64,000 nt of DNA from Oceanobacillus sp. Castelsardo (GCF_001659985.1 NZ_LYCS01000015.1:1-64000), one strand, 5' to 3'; counted from the stretch's first letter, positions 17,583-26,984 are shown. The notes: generated from the letters alone by a model not told the origin. Numbers and translations: made by a program.

Positions 17583-19952
17583 TTAATGATCCCTATTCAC
17601 GATATAACTTAAGAAATGCTTTAAAAAACCTTTGTTTCCAGGTATTTCTTGAAAAGCGTCTAATGCTAAACCATAATGTTCCCACATCGCTCTTTTTGCT
17701 TCCCCTTGGCCAAGAACTGTAACAAATGTTGACTTATTATTTTTCAAATCGAGAAGTGCTGGCTTTCCAAGTGATTTTGTATTACCTTGATGATCTAATA
17801 AATCATCCTTAATTTGAAAAGCGATACCAGTATGATAAGCGAATTTTTTTAATGCTTTCTTCTCCTCTTCGTTTACCCCTGCAAGTATAGCGGGCATCAT
17901 AAGCGAGGCTTCAAATCCTATTCCGGTTTTATAAAAACACATCTTATTTAAATGTTCTATTGTTAATTGCTTATTCTTTGCCTCTAGATCCATTGCTTGA
18001 CCTCTACACATATCCGCTACAACACTTGACGAATAATGAATCAGTTCGAGCACTTTTTCCGCATTAAAACGTTGTAAAGTTGTCTGTTCCTCTACTGCCT
18101 TTTGAGTCAAATAAAGTCCGGATAATTCCGCAGTAGCCACATTATATACTTCATGCAATGTCGATTTTCCGCGTCTTAGAGATGCATTATCTTGAGATGG
18201 TAAGTCATCAAAAATTAAGGATGCCGTATGCAAATACTCCAACGACCGCAGTAACGGAAAAATATCCGTTTCATCCATGTTATATGAGTTAGTTGCCATC
18301 ATCCAAGTTATAATAGGTCTTATCCTTTTCCCACCATCACCTAAACTGTAATTTACCGCGTCTAGGATATAATCATTCGTTAAAAAAACTTGAGTTTGAG
18401 ATTTTAATTGTAAACGAGAATTGATTTTTTCACGAATATGTCGCGTCATCTCTATAAATTCTTCTCGCTCATTCCGCTCTTTTCGTAAATGATCAATCAT
18501 GTGATCACGTATTAGTTTATCAAAGAAATCAACATCATCCGCTTTTTTTACCATTTTTTGAATAAGACCATTAAATGGTTGAATTTCAGAAGTAAGGACA
18601 CCCATAATTTCTTCGTATTTTTGAGCACCCCACTTTTTCTTAAATCGTTTTAACCCATTAATGGCACGATTTAAAATCACTTCACGCGTTTTATAATCCG
18701 ATTGATAAACTTCGTGAATTAAAAAGGAAATGACAGTCCAATAGAGTTCAAATGGATTTATAAGATCTTTACGAGTACGATAATATTTCAAATAATATGT
18801 GTATGGAGTGACCGATCCCGTCTTCTCATCTTCAAACATATCAGCAAAGTCATCAGCTAATTGATTATACACCCCATAATAAAAGGTCCGATTTTCAAAT
18901 CCCTCATCCCCTTGAGCACTAATAATAGAACGCACAATAAGACGGGAAGCCGCAGATTTTAAAATAACTGGAATGTAAATTTCCTCATTTGTATAATTTG
19001 GGTTTTCGATTGATTTATTGCGATCATCTTCCTGTGATTGGAAAAATACAAAGGAATCTTTATAAAAAAGTTCCGTTGTTTCCAATCGTTGATGGGACTG
19101 GATATATTTAAATGCGTCTCGAAGTTCTGCGTGGACAAACTGGATGAATTCTTTATTCTTCCCATTCCAACCGTCCAATTCTGGTACGATCCCTGTAGTT
19201 AGTGTAGACCGAATTAAATTGGTATAACGCTCTTTTTCAAGTGGTGATAAAATATTGGAATCTAGAAGATCATCAATAAATGGATAAGTAAGGCCATAGG
19301 AATATCCGAGTCTAATAGCCTCATCCAGTCTTACCGCTCTATCCTTAGGTGATATTTGTTCATCCATTTCTTCTAAAACATGCATCACAACACCGGCGAT
19401 AATTTTAATTAGCTTTCTTTGAGCCTCATCTGAATTTAAGCCCTTTGGAATATGATCTCGTACGGTCTTTAATTTATCCGTTAACCAAATAAAACTGGAT
19501 TCTACCCCTTCTTTTTGAGACCAGCGAAATAATCCTGCTAGACTATATGAGTCCATTCTCGTTTCTTTAGTAGAGTTTACTAAATAGTTTTTCAGTTGTT
19601 TAACAGATTTTAGTATCCGTCTTTGTGTTTCACTCGAATCGAGAGCTTTCCCTAAATCGCGCATATAAATATAAGAAATACTTCGTTCAAGATAATTTTC
19701 CAGCTTTCCAGTATGATGCAAATATTTAATATATAGATGGTAGTCTTTAGAATGAATTTCCTTTTTTCTATTGGAAAAAAGAGAAGAAATAGGATGAATA
19801 TGATTCTTTTTCCATAATTGGATATCTTTCGTTAATTGAGTGATATATGTCTTTTCTCTATGTTGTTCAGACAATGTAGCAAAATAGGCATAAGCCTTCT
19901 CTTCCATCTGTTGATAGCTTGCATCCGTGTTTATCATTAATTCCGAAGTCAT
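17583..19952 (-). CDS. Didomain polyprenyl synthetase-like protein, 789 aa
   Basis: The C-terminal ~290 residues are a complete trans-isoprenyl diphosphate synthase: 'GGKRIRP' (540-546), first Asp-rich motif 'DDLPSQD' (582-588), 'RRGKSTLH', and second Asp-rich motif 'DDLLD' (716-720) after 'AFQIK'. The N-terminal ~480 residues are not typical of the family. They are all-helical by inspection and contain two further DDxxD sequences, 'DDLLD' (227-231) and 'DDFAD' (367-371), 140 residues apart, close to the 134-residue spacing in the C-terminal half. This looks like a second, divergent class I isoprenoid-synthase domain. Ordinary FPP/HepPP synthases are about 300 aa. It has AGGGATC before the ATG and stands alone. 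The product (chain length or terpene) is unknown; a bifunctional prenyltransferase/terpene cyclase is one possibility. Confidence 0.75.
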   Translation of the reverse strand: MTSELMINTDASYQQMEEKAYAYFATLSEQHREKTYITQLTKDIQLWKKNHIHPISSLFSNRKKEIHSKDYHLYIKYLHHTGKLENYLERSISYIYMRDLGKALDSSETQRRILKSVKQLKNYLVNSTKETRMDSYSLAGLFRWSQKEGVESSFIWLTDKLKTVRDHIPKGLNSDEAQRKLIKIIAGVVMHVLEEMDEQISPKDRAVRLDEAIRLGYSYGLTYPFIDDLLDSNILSPLEKERYTNLIRSTLTTGIVPELDGWNGKNKEFIQFVHAELRDAFKYIQSHQRLETTELFYKDSFVFFQSQEDDRNKSIENPNYTNEEIYIPVILKSAASRLIVRSIISAQGDEGFENRTFYYGVYNQLADDFADMFEDEKTGSVTPYTYYLKYYRTRKDLINPFELYWTVISFLIHEVYQSDYKTREVILNRAINGLKRFKKKWGAQKYEEIMGVLTSEIQPFNGLIQKMVKKADDVDFFDKLIRDHMIDHLRKERNEREEFIEMTRHIREKINSRLQLKSQTQVFLTNDYILDAVNYSLGDGGKRIRPIITWMMATNSYNMDETDIFPLLRSLEYLHTASLIFDDLPSQDNASLRRGKSTLHEVYNVATAELSGLYLTQKAVEEQTTLQRFNAEKVLELIHYSSSVVADMCRGQAMDLEAKNKQLTIEHLNKMCFYKTGIGFEASLMMPAILAGVNEEEKKALKKFAYHTGIAFQIKDDLLDHQGNTKSLGKPALLDLKNNKSTFVTVLGQGEAKRAMWEHYGLALDAFQEIPGNKGFLKHFLSYIVNRDH

Positions 19953-20183
19953 ATTATTGATCCCTACTTATACGAATAGTTATTTAAATATATTTTACTA
20001 TACTACAAACAATACCACTTTAATTATCAATTATTAAATTTCCAAACCACTTATATTTTAACTTCCAAGCCGGAATGTAAAAAACAGACAAACAACCATT
20101 GAAAATCACTAAAAATCATGGTAATGTATTTAACAATATACCTTTCTAGAAACGTAAAATTTAAGATGAAAAGGAGGAGTATC

Positions 20184-20723
20184 ATGATACGAAATGTCAC
20201 GTTAGAAACACTTTATGTCCACCCTATTGTTCAAAAATATGTCGGTCGTTCAGGAATGGCACATGCAGTTTCTGTTGCCGAAAAAGCCTTTGAAATTGCT
20301 CGAGAGTCCGGGGTGAACCCAGATCTTGCTGCTAAGGCTGGATTACTTCACGATATCGGTCATTACGAATGGTATCAAGACGGTGAATGGGATTATCAAT
20401 TGTATAGGGAAAATGATATTCATGCCATAAAAGGTGCTGCTCGTGCTCATAAACTTCTCGTGCGTTGCGGGGAAAATCTTCAAAATGCGAAAGCCATTGC
20501 CCTGGCGGTACTCCTTCATACAGACTCTTATTTGCCAGAAGGAGAATTACAACTTACTCCATTACAAAAAGTGGTCGCATTAGCCGATGAAGCAGATGAA
20601 GAACCGGGTGGCAATCACCATTATCGCCAAATTGATTACGACTCCGCACTCCGTCGAATTCAAATACTTGATACAAAAATCAATGAATATATCGAATCTC
20701 CTCGTTTTGAACAAACGAGTTAA
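20184..20723 (+). CDS. HD-domain phosphohydrolase
   Basis: Soluble 179-aa protein with the HD metal-binding pattern: 'SGMAHAVSVAEKAF' (first H), 'AGLLHDIGHYEW' (HD), 'DIHAIKGAARAHKLL' and 'LLHTDSYL', plus a late Asp in 'ALADEADE'. It acts on an unidentified phosphate ester or nucleotide. The start is ATG at 20184 with AAGGAGGAG six bases upstream; the longer frame from 20118 is untranslated leader. Confidence 0.85.
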   Translation: MIRNVTLETLYVHPIVQKYVGRSGMAHAVSVAEKAFEIARESGVNPDLAAKAGLLHDIGHYEWYQDGEWDYQLYRENDIHAIKGAARAHKLLVRCGENLQNAKAIALAVLLHTDSYLPEGELQLTPLQKVVALADEADEEPGGNHHYRQIDYDSALRRIQILDTKINEYIESPRFEQTS

Positions 20724-20731
20724 AGAATGTT

Positions 20732-20963
20732 GAGGCTGGGGACATAACTAAAGTGTTTAACTCTAAAGACGAACAATGCGCTATCTAAGCCTAGGAAATA
20801 TACGTAGACTCCTGCGGGAGGAAAGGCCTAGGTGAGACCCCGCAGTGCGATAGCACAAGGAGGCTCACCAGCCGCCCGCGGAAAGCGAAGTATATTTCCG
20901 AAGCGGTTATTCGCTCCAATCATGTTTAGATTTTATTAGGTTAAAACCTTTTGTCTCAACCTC
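20732..20963. repeat. Dispersed 232-bp repeat, copy 1
   Basis: Starts GAGGCTGGGGACATAAC and ends TTTTGTCTCAACCTC, giving imperfect terminal inverted repeats. It contains internal complementary blocks such as AGACTCCTGCGGGAGG and a GGCTCACCAGCCGCCCGCGG section. An inverted copy of about 85% identity lies at 34175-34405. This family is widespread in Bacillaceae intergenic regions; it encodes nothing and is likely a MITE or structured RNA element. Confidence 0.8.
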
Positions 20964-21064
20964 ATTTTCATAACTTAGTAGATGATTCTATATAATTCTT
21001 CTCTTCTATGGTATGATTTTCCTTTAAAAATGGTAAACTAGACGTAGAAAAAGGAGGTCGTATG

Positions 21065-21337
21065 ATGGAAGAAATTACAGTTGGAGAAATCTTTACAATT
21101 GTGGATGAATCGGAAGAAGAAAATTCTGTCGAAGTTCTGGCGAAAGTGACGCTTGAAGGAACTAATTATGTTGCAGTTAGTTTTGTAGATGATATACAAG
21201 AACAAACGGAAGAAGACATTGATATTTTCTTTCTTAAAATTGATGAAGATGGTGATATAGCAGCCATTGAATCAGATGAAGAATTTGAAAAAGTCTCCGA
21301 AGCTTTTGATGCTCTTTTAGATGAAGAAGCAGATTAA
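21065..21337 (+). CDS. DUF1292 protein (YrzB-like)
   Basis: Very acidic cytoplasmic protein of about 90 aa of the DUF1292 family: 'ITVGEIFTIVDE.....VEVLAKVTLEGTNYVAVSFVDDIQE' then 'DIFFLKIDEDGDIAAIESDEEFEKVSEAFDALL'. Function unknown; homologues often sit with yrrK/yrzL. Here it is monocistronic. AAGGAGGT precedes two ATGs; the second (21065) has the better spacing, the first (21062) is possible. Confidence 0.85.
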   Translation: MEEITVGEIFTIVDESEEENSVEVLAKVTLEGTNYVAVSFVDDIQEQTEEDIDIFFLKIDEDGDIAAIESDEEFEKVSEAFDALLDEEAD

Positions 21338-21344
21338 CAACATG

Positions 21345-21390
21345 AAAAACCATCTCTTGTATGTACACCTACATAAGAGATGGTTTTATT
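21345..21390 (+). terminator. Rho-independent terminator
   Basis: AAAACCATCTCTT / AAGAGATGGTTTT hairpin after the DUF1292 gene; symmetric enough to serve the minus-strand small gene at 21409 as well. Confidence 0.8.
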
Positions 21391-21408
21391 TAGGAAATAA
21401 CCGATCAT

Positions 21409-21540
21409 CTAAGAAAATTTTACCGGGGTACATACTGCATAAATATTATCATTTATATCAGACATATTTACTTCAATAACCTGATATCCCCCGTTATTAA
21501 CCTCGTTCTTCCCCAAAATTACTTTATCTTCATTATTCAT
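21409..21540 (-). CDS. Putative small protein, 43 aa
   Basis: Minus-strand frame with ATG at 21540, GGAAGGA-type site upstream, and a stop just before the terminator hairpin. Product begins MNNEDKVILGKNEVNNGGYQ and ends 'NIYAVCTPVKFS'; one Cys, no membrane segment. I recognise no family. Support comes from the ribosome binding site, the position between terminator and divergent gene, and the lack of any other gene in 21391-21680. Confidence 0.35.
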   Translation of the reverse strand: MNNEDKVILGKNEVNNGGYQVIEVNMSDINDNIYAVCTPVKFS

Positions 21541-21689
21541 TTCTCTCTTCCTTCCATTGAATTCTCACACAATAACCACTATATGTTTACAACTAAAAAT
21601 GTGTGCACCCATTTTATAGTTTTGCGAATTACTTTCATTTATTTTTTCATTCAACTATACTAAAGAATGATTAATAAGGAGGAAAGAAA

Positions 21690-22145
21690 ATGTCATTAAA
21701 ACAATTCAATTTAGCTAGAACTTCTCTACTTACATTTATACAGGATTTGGATGAAGATATAATGGATAAAAAATCCGAGTTCTTTGATAATACAGTTCGT
21801 TGGTACATCGGAAACATCCTCTATACAGATGAGAAACTATTATTCGTAAGTCAAAAGAAATCTCAAAAAGTACCAAAAGAATATGCAGAATTATTTAGCT
21901 CAAATGTCAAAGTGGAGGATTGGAAATTCGAGCCACCTAGCTTATCAAAACTAATGGAAGATTTAATACAGCAACAGGAAAGAATTAATAATTATGATGA
22001 ATTATTCTGGAAATCTAATGTTAAATTCAAAGCCCCACACGGATATATTGAAACACACGGTGACCTATTAATTATGCTTGCCCAAAGAGAGGCTGAAACA
22101 CTTGGTTTAATTAAAGCAATGAAGCAAGTCCTTGAAGTGAAATAG
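21690..22145 (+). CDS. DinB-like four-helix protein, 151 aa
   Basis: Cytoplasmic helical protein that resembles DinB-superfamily members in length and in its end, 'HGYIETHGDLLIMLAQREAETLGLIKAMKQVLE'; DinB proteins carry a His triad that binds a metal and often act in bacillithiol-dependent chemistry. Here only part of a triad can be guessed (H in 'APHGYIETHGD'), so the call is tentative. AAGGAGG lies seven bases before the ATG. Monocistronic with a strong terminator. Confidence 0.5.
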   Translation: MSLKQFNLARTSLLTFIQDLDEDIMDKKSEFFDNTVRWYIGNILYTDEKLLFVSQKKSQKVPKEYAELFSSNVKVEDWKFEPPSLSKLMEDLIQQQERINNYDELFWKSNVKFKAPHGYIETHGDLLIMLAQREAETLGLIKAMKQVLEVK

Positions 22146-22152
22146 TCAATTT

Positions 22153-22202
22153 TAAAAATGGTTCCGTTCATTGTCTATTGACGAGCGGAACCATTTTTAT
22201 TT
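22153..22202 (+). terminator. Rho-independent terminator
   Basis: AAAAATGGTTCCG / CGGAACCATTTTT hairpin after the DinB-like gene, followed by a T-rich tract. Confidence 0.85.
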
Positions 22203-22317
22203 TTTATAGAAAAATTAATGAAAGAAGGGTATCCTCCCATCCCGAGACCTCTCACCTTTATGAGTTACCGAAAAAAATTTTTCACTTCGTTACGGTTCCG
22301 GACCTCATTAATTAACT

Positions 22318-22625
22318 GATGAGCTGCGGAAGGATGAATTTTTAGCCCCGTTCCGCCACTCATTAACCTGATGAGCTGCGGTATGGGGGATTTTCAGCTT
22401 CGTTCCGCTACTCATTAACCTGATGAGCTGCGGTATGGAGGATTTTCAGCTTCGTTCCGCTACTCATTAACCCGATGAGCTGCGGAAGGATGAATTTTTA
22501 GCCTCGTTCCGCCACTCATTAACCTGATGAGCTGCGGAAGGAAGCATTTTTAGCTTCGTTTCGCTACTCATTAACCCGATGAGCTGCGGAAGGATGAAAT
22601 TTTAGCCTCGTTCCGCCACTCATTA
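22318..22625. repeat. Six-copy 52-bp tandem repeat
   Basis: GATGAGCTGCGG recurs at 22318, 22370, 22422, 22474, 22526 and 22578, exactly 52 bp apart. Each unit contains an inverted repeat (ATGAGnnnCGGAA ... TTCCGnnnCTCAT), and unit junctions form another dyad (CTCAT TAACCTG ATGAG). A degenerate further unit begins near 22256. No reading frame of note. It lies between two convergent genes, in the 480-bp gap 22208-22687. Confidence 0.9.
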
Positions 22626-22687
22626 ACCCACAAGACTAAAAAGCTAACAATTTATTCGCCTTATAAAGGATAAGTATTAAGAACTTA

Positions 22688-23905
22688 TTATTCTCCCAAT
22701 ATAGCCACGGGGTTAAATACTTCAAAATGAATTTGCTCCTGTGGTACATCCCACTGCTTTAATAAGCGAACCATTGCTTGTAAAAATGGTAGAGGGCCAC
22801 AAAGATAAAAATCAGCATCATTTGAAGGTACGATTTCTTTAAGCCACTCCAAATCGACAAACCCTTCTCTATCAAATCGTTTCTCCTTTTTATCTTCTTC
22901 CGTTGGTGAATCATATGCTACGTGGGAATGAACTTGATGATGAGCCTTTGCTAACTCTGACACGTGCTCTTTGAATGCATGAACTTTACTATTTTGTGTT
23001 GCATGAATAAACGTAATTTCCCGATTTGGTTCTTTTTCTACCGTAGTATTTAGCATACTAAGAAGTGGGGTAATCCCAATTCCTCCACTTAATAAAACTA
23101 TAGGTTTATTAGAGGGATTAATGATGAAGTCCCCTGCAGGTGCAGAAAACTGTAAAATGTCTCCTGTTTGAACTTTTTTGTGTAAATAATTAGAAACGAT
23201 TCCTTCCGGTTGACCATTAACAGAATCTTCTCGTTTGACACTAATTCGGTAATACTCTTCCCCTGGGGCATCAGATAAACTGTAATGACGCATATGGTTG
23301 TATTTTTCTCCTTCTATTTCTGCTTTTATCGTTAAGTATTGACCAGCCTGATAATTTGTGATTGGTTCACCATCTTTTGGTTTTAAATAGAAAGAAGTTA
23401 TTATATCACTTTCATCTACTTTTTTATCTACTACAAATTCACGATAACCTTCCCAACCACCAGAAGCACTTTCAGCTTTTTCATAAAGCTCTTTTTCAAT
23501 ACTTATAAAAGCATCCGCAATATAATTATACGCTTTACCCCAAGCAATTAAGATTTCTTCCGTTGCTGTTTCCCCAAGTACATCTTTCACCGCTTCAAGT
23601 AACGTTTCACCTACCACTGGATATTGTTCAGCTTTAATTCCTATCGCACGATGTTTTTCCGTAACTCTTGTAATGACAGGTTTGATGGCATCTAAATTAT
23701 CTATATGCTCACCCGCTGCATAAACAGAATAAGCTAAAGCTTCCTGTTGTATACCCCTTTTTTGGTTTGTTTGGTTAAAAAGATTATATAAATCGGGAAC
23801 TTTTGTAAATAATAATTCATAAAATCTTTTACCGATTTCCGAACTATGCTCTTTTAGAACCGGTGCAGTTGCTTTTACTATATCTATCGTGTTTTGATCC
23901 AGCAT
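22688..23905 (-). CDS. hmp: Flavohaemoglobin, nitric oxide dioxygenase
   Basis: 405 aa. The N-terminal globin domain (1-138) has 'IVKATAPVLKEHSSEIGKRFY', the proximal-His region 'KHRAIGIKAEQYPVVGE' and 'WGKAYNYIADAFI'. The reductase follows: FAD-binding 'RHYSLSDAPG' (RxYS) and 'PAGDF', then NAD-binding 'LLSGGIGITPLLSML' and 'FYLCGPLPFLQAM'. It oxidises NO to nitrate using O2 and NAD(P)H in the cytoplasm. In Bacillus hmp is NsrR- and ResDE-controlled; I did not recognise an operator with confidence in the AT-rich upstream region. The preceding gene on the same strand is mqo. Confidence 0.96.
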   Translation of the reverse strand: MLDQNTIDIVKATAPVLKEHSSEIGKRFYELLFTKVPDLYNLFNQTNQKRGIQQEALAYSVYAAGEHIDNLDAIKPVITRVTEKHRAIGIKAEQYPVVGETLLEAVKDVLGETATEEILIAWGKAYNYIADAFISIEKELYEKAESASGGWEGYREFVVDKKVDESDIITSFYLKPKDGEPITNYQAGQYLTIKAEIEGEKYNHMRHYSLSDAPGEEYYRISVKREDSVNGQPEGIVSNYLHKKVQTGDILQFSAPAGDFIINPSNKPIVLLSGGIGITPLLSMLNTTVEKEPNREITFIHATQNSKVHAFKEHVSELAKAHHQVHSHVAYDSPTEEDKKEKRFDREGFVDLEWLKEIVPSNDADFYLCGPLPFLQAMVRLLKQWDVPQEQIHFEVFNPVAILGE

Positions 23906-24019
23906 GGTATTATCCCCTTTTTTGGTTTGTATTTTATAAATAACAAGCTTATTTTTAGGTTTTATATTTTATTTATGCTGGATATACATGGGAACTAAAT
24001 AGCACTTATTTAAAAGTAA

Positions 24020-24056
24020 CAAAAGAACCTTCAATCTTCTTGATTAAAGGTTCTGA
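24020..24056 (-). terminator. Rho-independent terminator after mqo
   Basis: AGAACCTT / AAGGTTCT hairpin with T run on the minus strand. Confidence 0.65.
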
Positions 24057-24078
24057 AACTACTAACTAAAATTTAATT

Positions 24079-25581
24079 TTAATTCAATACCAATTCTTTT
24101 TCATCTAATCCAAGTGTATTCTCAGACGATTGGCGAATTTCTTTTAGAAGTTCTGGATGATCCATCAATGACATTCCAAAAGAAGGAATCATTTCTTTAA
24201 TTTTGGCTTCCCACTCATTCATATTTTCTGGGAAGCATCTACTGATAACATCAAGCATGACGTGCACAGCTGTTGAAGCGCCTGGAGAAGCCCCTAACAA
24301 GGCAGCAACAGAACCGTCAGAAGCAGTAATAACTTCTGTTCCAAATTGTAACGTTCCTTTTCCGCCTGTTTCCGTATCTTTAATAACTTGAACACGTTGA
24401 CCCGCTATAACCAAATCCCAATCTTCTGATTTAGCGTTAGGAATAAATTCACGTAATTCTTCCATTCGTTGTTCTTTGGATAGCAAAACTTGCTGAATTA
24501 AATATTTGGTTAATGCCATCTCTTTGAAACCCGCTGATAACATCGTTAATACATTATTTAGTTTTACAGATGTAATTAAATCTAAAATAGAACCCGTTTT
24601 TAAGAACTTCGGAGAGAAGCCTGCAAATGGGCCAAATAATAATGATTTTTTATGATTGATAAATCTTGTATCAAGATGAGGAACGGACATTGGTGGTGCA
24701 CCAACTTTAGCTTTCCCATAAACTTTTGCATGATGTTTTTCAACTACTTCTGGATTATTACATACCATGAATAATCCACTAACAGGGAAACCACCAATAT
24801 GTTTACTTTCAGGTATTCCTGTTTTCTGTAGTAGATGTAGGCTTCCACCACCCCCACCGATAAAGACAAATTTTGCTCTATGATTCTCTACGATACCGCT
24901 ATCACTATTTTTTACCTTAAGTTCCCATAATCCGTCACTAGTACGCTTAATGTTATCGACATGATGTCTATATTGAATGTTCACATTTTGAGCACTTAAA
25001 TGTTCAAATAGTAATCGTGTTAATGCTCCAAAGTTAACATCTGTTCCATAATCAACTTTAGTAGCTGCAATTGGATCATTAATCTGACGTTCTTTCATAA
25101 TAAGTGGAATCCATTCATTTAGTTTTTCCGGATTATCGGAGAATTCCATTCCTTCAAATAAAGGATTTTTTGACATCGCTTCAAAGCGTTTCTTTAAAAA
25201 GGTTACATTTTCTTTCCCTTGTACCATACTCATGTGAGGCAATGGCATGATAAATTCTTGTGGATTACGAATAAGGTTATTCTTCACAAGATAAGACCAA
25301 AATTGCATCGAAACTTGAAATTGCTCATTAATTCTAATCGCTTTACTAATATCTATAGAACCATCTGGTTTTTCTACTGTATAATTGAGCTCACATAAAG
25401 CGGCATGCCCTGTCCCTGCATTATTCCACTCATTCGAGCTCTCCTCCCCTGGTTTAGATAAATTTTCAAACACTGTAATATCCCATTCTGGAACTAATTC
25501 TTTCAAGAGCGTCCCCAAAGTCGCACTCATAATTCCTGCGCCAATTAAAATGACATCGGTTTTATTATCTCTGTTGCCCAT
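24079..25581 (-). CDS. mqo: Malate:quinone oxidoreductase
   Basis: FAD-dependent peripheral membrane enzyme (500 aa) that oxidises malate to oxaloacetate and reduces quinone. N-terminal FAD motif '[21 protein letters not shown]', then '[31 protein letters not shown]', and conserved '[21 protein letters not shown]', '[13 protein letters not shown]', '[17 protein letters not shown]' all match the family at full length. The start is ATG at 25581, nine bases after AAAGG; the track-length frame begins at an upstream TTG. Confidence 0.96.
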   Translation of the reverse strand: MGNRDNKTDVILIGAGIMSATLGTLLKELVPEWDITVFENLSKPGEESSNEWNNAGTGHAALCELNYTVEKPDGSIDISKAIRINEQFQVSMQFWSYLVKNNLIRNPQEFIMPLPHMSMVQGKENVTFLKKRFEAMSKNPLFEGMEFSDNPEKLNEWIPLIMKERQINDPIAATKVDYGTDVNFGALTRLLFEHLSAQNVNIQYRHHVDNIKRTSDGLWELKVKNSDSGIVENHRAKFVFIGGGGGSLHLLQKTGIPESKHIGGFPVSGLFMVCNNPEVVEKHHAKVYGKAKVGAPPMSVPHLDTRFINHKKSLLFGPFAGFSPKFLKTGSILDLITSVKLNNVLTMLSAGFKEMALTKYLIQQVLLSKEQRMEELREFIPNAKSEDWDLVIAGQRVQVIKDTETGGKGTLQFGTEVITASDGSVAALLGASPGASTAVHVMLDVISRCFPENMNEWEAKIKEMIPSFGMSLMDHPELLKEIRQSSENTLGLDEKELVLN

Positions 25582-25855
25582 ACTTATCAACCTTTTCCCC
25601 TATTTTTTTCAATCTAGGTGTATAACGGATATTCTTTAAACCGTAAGCACCTAATCTTCTACACTATTATCATATCATAATTTATATAATTATTTATAGA
25701 TTTAAAATATAAACTATTATAGTATAATAATAAATCATTTTAAAATGGACCAAAAGTAATTCGTTCCACCAAATTGGGAATCATTTTACAATTAATATAT
25801 GAACTGTAAATTCACATTGTTAAGATTCTTCATTTATAAAAACCTTTGCGGAAAT
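25582..25855. other. AT-rich intergenic region
   Basis: About 270 bp upstream of mqo, rich in A/T, with no reading frame with a ribosome binding site and no recognisable RNA. It presumably holds the mqo promoter. Confidence 0.5.
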
Positions 25856-25903
25856 CAAAAATACGCAGTAAGACCATTTAATTAGTTCTACTACGCATTT
25901 TAA
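25856..25903 (-). terminator. Rho-independent terminator
   Basis: Minus strand AAAATGCGTAGTA ... TTACTGCGTATTTTT hairpin, beyond the DUF3953/DedA genes. Confidence 0.75.
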
Positions 25904-25911
25904 TCCACCTA

Positions 25912-26151
25912 TTAAATTAAGAAACCTTGTATAGAAACATAATATCCGAATAAAGAAACAATTATATTTATATACCCCCAGGAAGCTTTTCCATGTTTTT
26001 TAATCTCATCTATCCCTATAATTAAGAGTAATGTACTTAAAGAAAGCATCATATAAGGCGATAAATCAAAATTTCGAGTAATTAGGCCATATAAAGCTAA
26101 TACAACTGTCACAACCGATAATACAATTCTTAGTAGTCTCATCTTCCCCAT
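25912..26151 (-). CDS. Small membrane protein, DUF3953-like
   Basis: 79 aa with three hydrophobic segments ('LLRIVLSVVTVVLALYGLI', 'MMLSLSTLLLIIGIDEI', 'INIIVSLFGYYVSIQGF'). It resembles the DUF3953 family of Bacillus small membrane proteins; function unknown. It lies 24 bp after dedA and shares its terminator, so the two are probably co-transcribed. The second ATG (residue 4) is an alternative start. Confidence 0.65.
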   Translation of the reverse strand: MGKMRLLRIVLSVVTVVLALYGLITRNFDLSPYMMLSLSTLLLIIGIDEIKKHGKASWGYINIIVSLFGYYVSIQGFLI

Positions 26152-26175
26152 CCTAACTCTCTTAAAAAATTTTAT

Positions 26176-26790
26176 TTATCTTCTTTTCTTAATAAAAATA
26201 TAGACAAATATAACGATAAAAAGTAATAGAAATGCATAGATCACTTTAGAATAGATATCCATATAGTTTACAATTACATCCCATGAACTCCCAACCGTTG
26301 CGCCTAAGTTAACTAAGACAATATTCCATATAAATGTCCCCAATGTGGTATAAATAAGAAATACGATTACATTCATATTAGACATTCCGGCGGGGATTGA
26401 AATGAGGCTTCGAATTAATGGAATGAATCGACACAAGAAAACTGCCCATGGACCGTATTTATCAAACCATCCATCAGCTTTATAAATGTCGCTTCTTTTG
26501 AGGCGGAGTATATGTCCCCACCTATCAACTATTTTCTCTAGTCTTTCCACATCTAATTGTAAACCAATTAGATATAAAACAATAGCCCCGATGACTGAAC
26601 CTGCAGTTGCAGATAGAACAACATTAAAAATAGTTAGATTCGTAGTAGTTGTCATAAAACCGCCGAATGTTAATATGACTTCTGAAGGTATTGGAGGAAA
26701 GATATTTTCTAAAGCAATTAGAAACATAACCCCCATATAACCAAACTCATTCATAATTTCTGTTATCCAATTTTCCACTATACTTTGCAC
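26176..26790 (-). CDS. DedA-family membrane protein
   Basis: Polytopic SNARE-associated/DedA protein, 204 aa. Signatures: 'FPPIPSEVILTFGGF' in the N-terminal re-entrant region and 'FLCRFIPLIRSLISIPAGMSNM' in the second half (family motif F/YxRFxPxxRxxxxxxAG). DedA proteins act as lipid-carrier flippases, for example of undecaprenyl phosphate or phosphatidylethanolamine, and help membrane homeostasis. The start appears to be GTG (26790); a second GTG four codons in has a better spaced AGGTG. Confidence 0.88.
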   Translation of the reverse strand: MQSIVENWITEIMNEFGYMGVMFLIALENIFPPIPSEVILTFGGFMTTTTNLTIFNVVLSATAGSVIGAIVLYLIGLQLDVERLEKIVDRWGHILRLKRSDIYKADGWFDKYGPWAVFLCRFIPLIRSLISIPAGMSNMNVIVFLIYTTLGTFIWNIVLVNLGATVGSSWDVIVNYMDIYSKVIYAFLLLFIVIFVYIFIKKRR

Positions 26791-26932
26791 CTACGTCTCT
26801 CATATGTATTTTTCTAAGTAATCTTATACGTTTCTTCTATCATTTTATTTCAGTCAAATTCAAATTATCACTATGATGGAATAACTAATATTATCATAAT
26901 TTGCACAAAGTTAATGTAAAGTTTTTGTTTAG

Positions 26933-26984
26933 AAAACTTGGCATTCACCAAGCCTTTGGGCGAATGACTTAGTTGCACTTATGC
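26933..26984. repeat. Dispersed 52-bp hairpin repeat, copy 1 (inverted)
   Basis: AAAACTTGGCATTCACC ... GTTGCACTTATGC matches, in reverse, the segment at 45206-45257. The central arms (GGCATTCACC / GGGCGAATGAC) form a hairpin. REP-like element between dedA and the RDD-protein terminator. Confidence 0.7.

Noticed and set aside
22318-22625. 52-bp repeats as a CRISPR array
   Set aside because: There are no unique spacers; the whole 52-bp unit repeats, and no cas gene is near.
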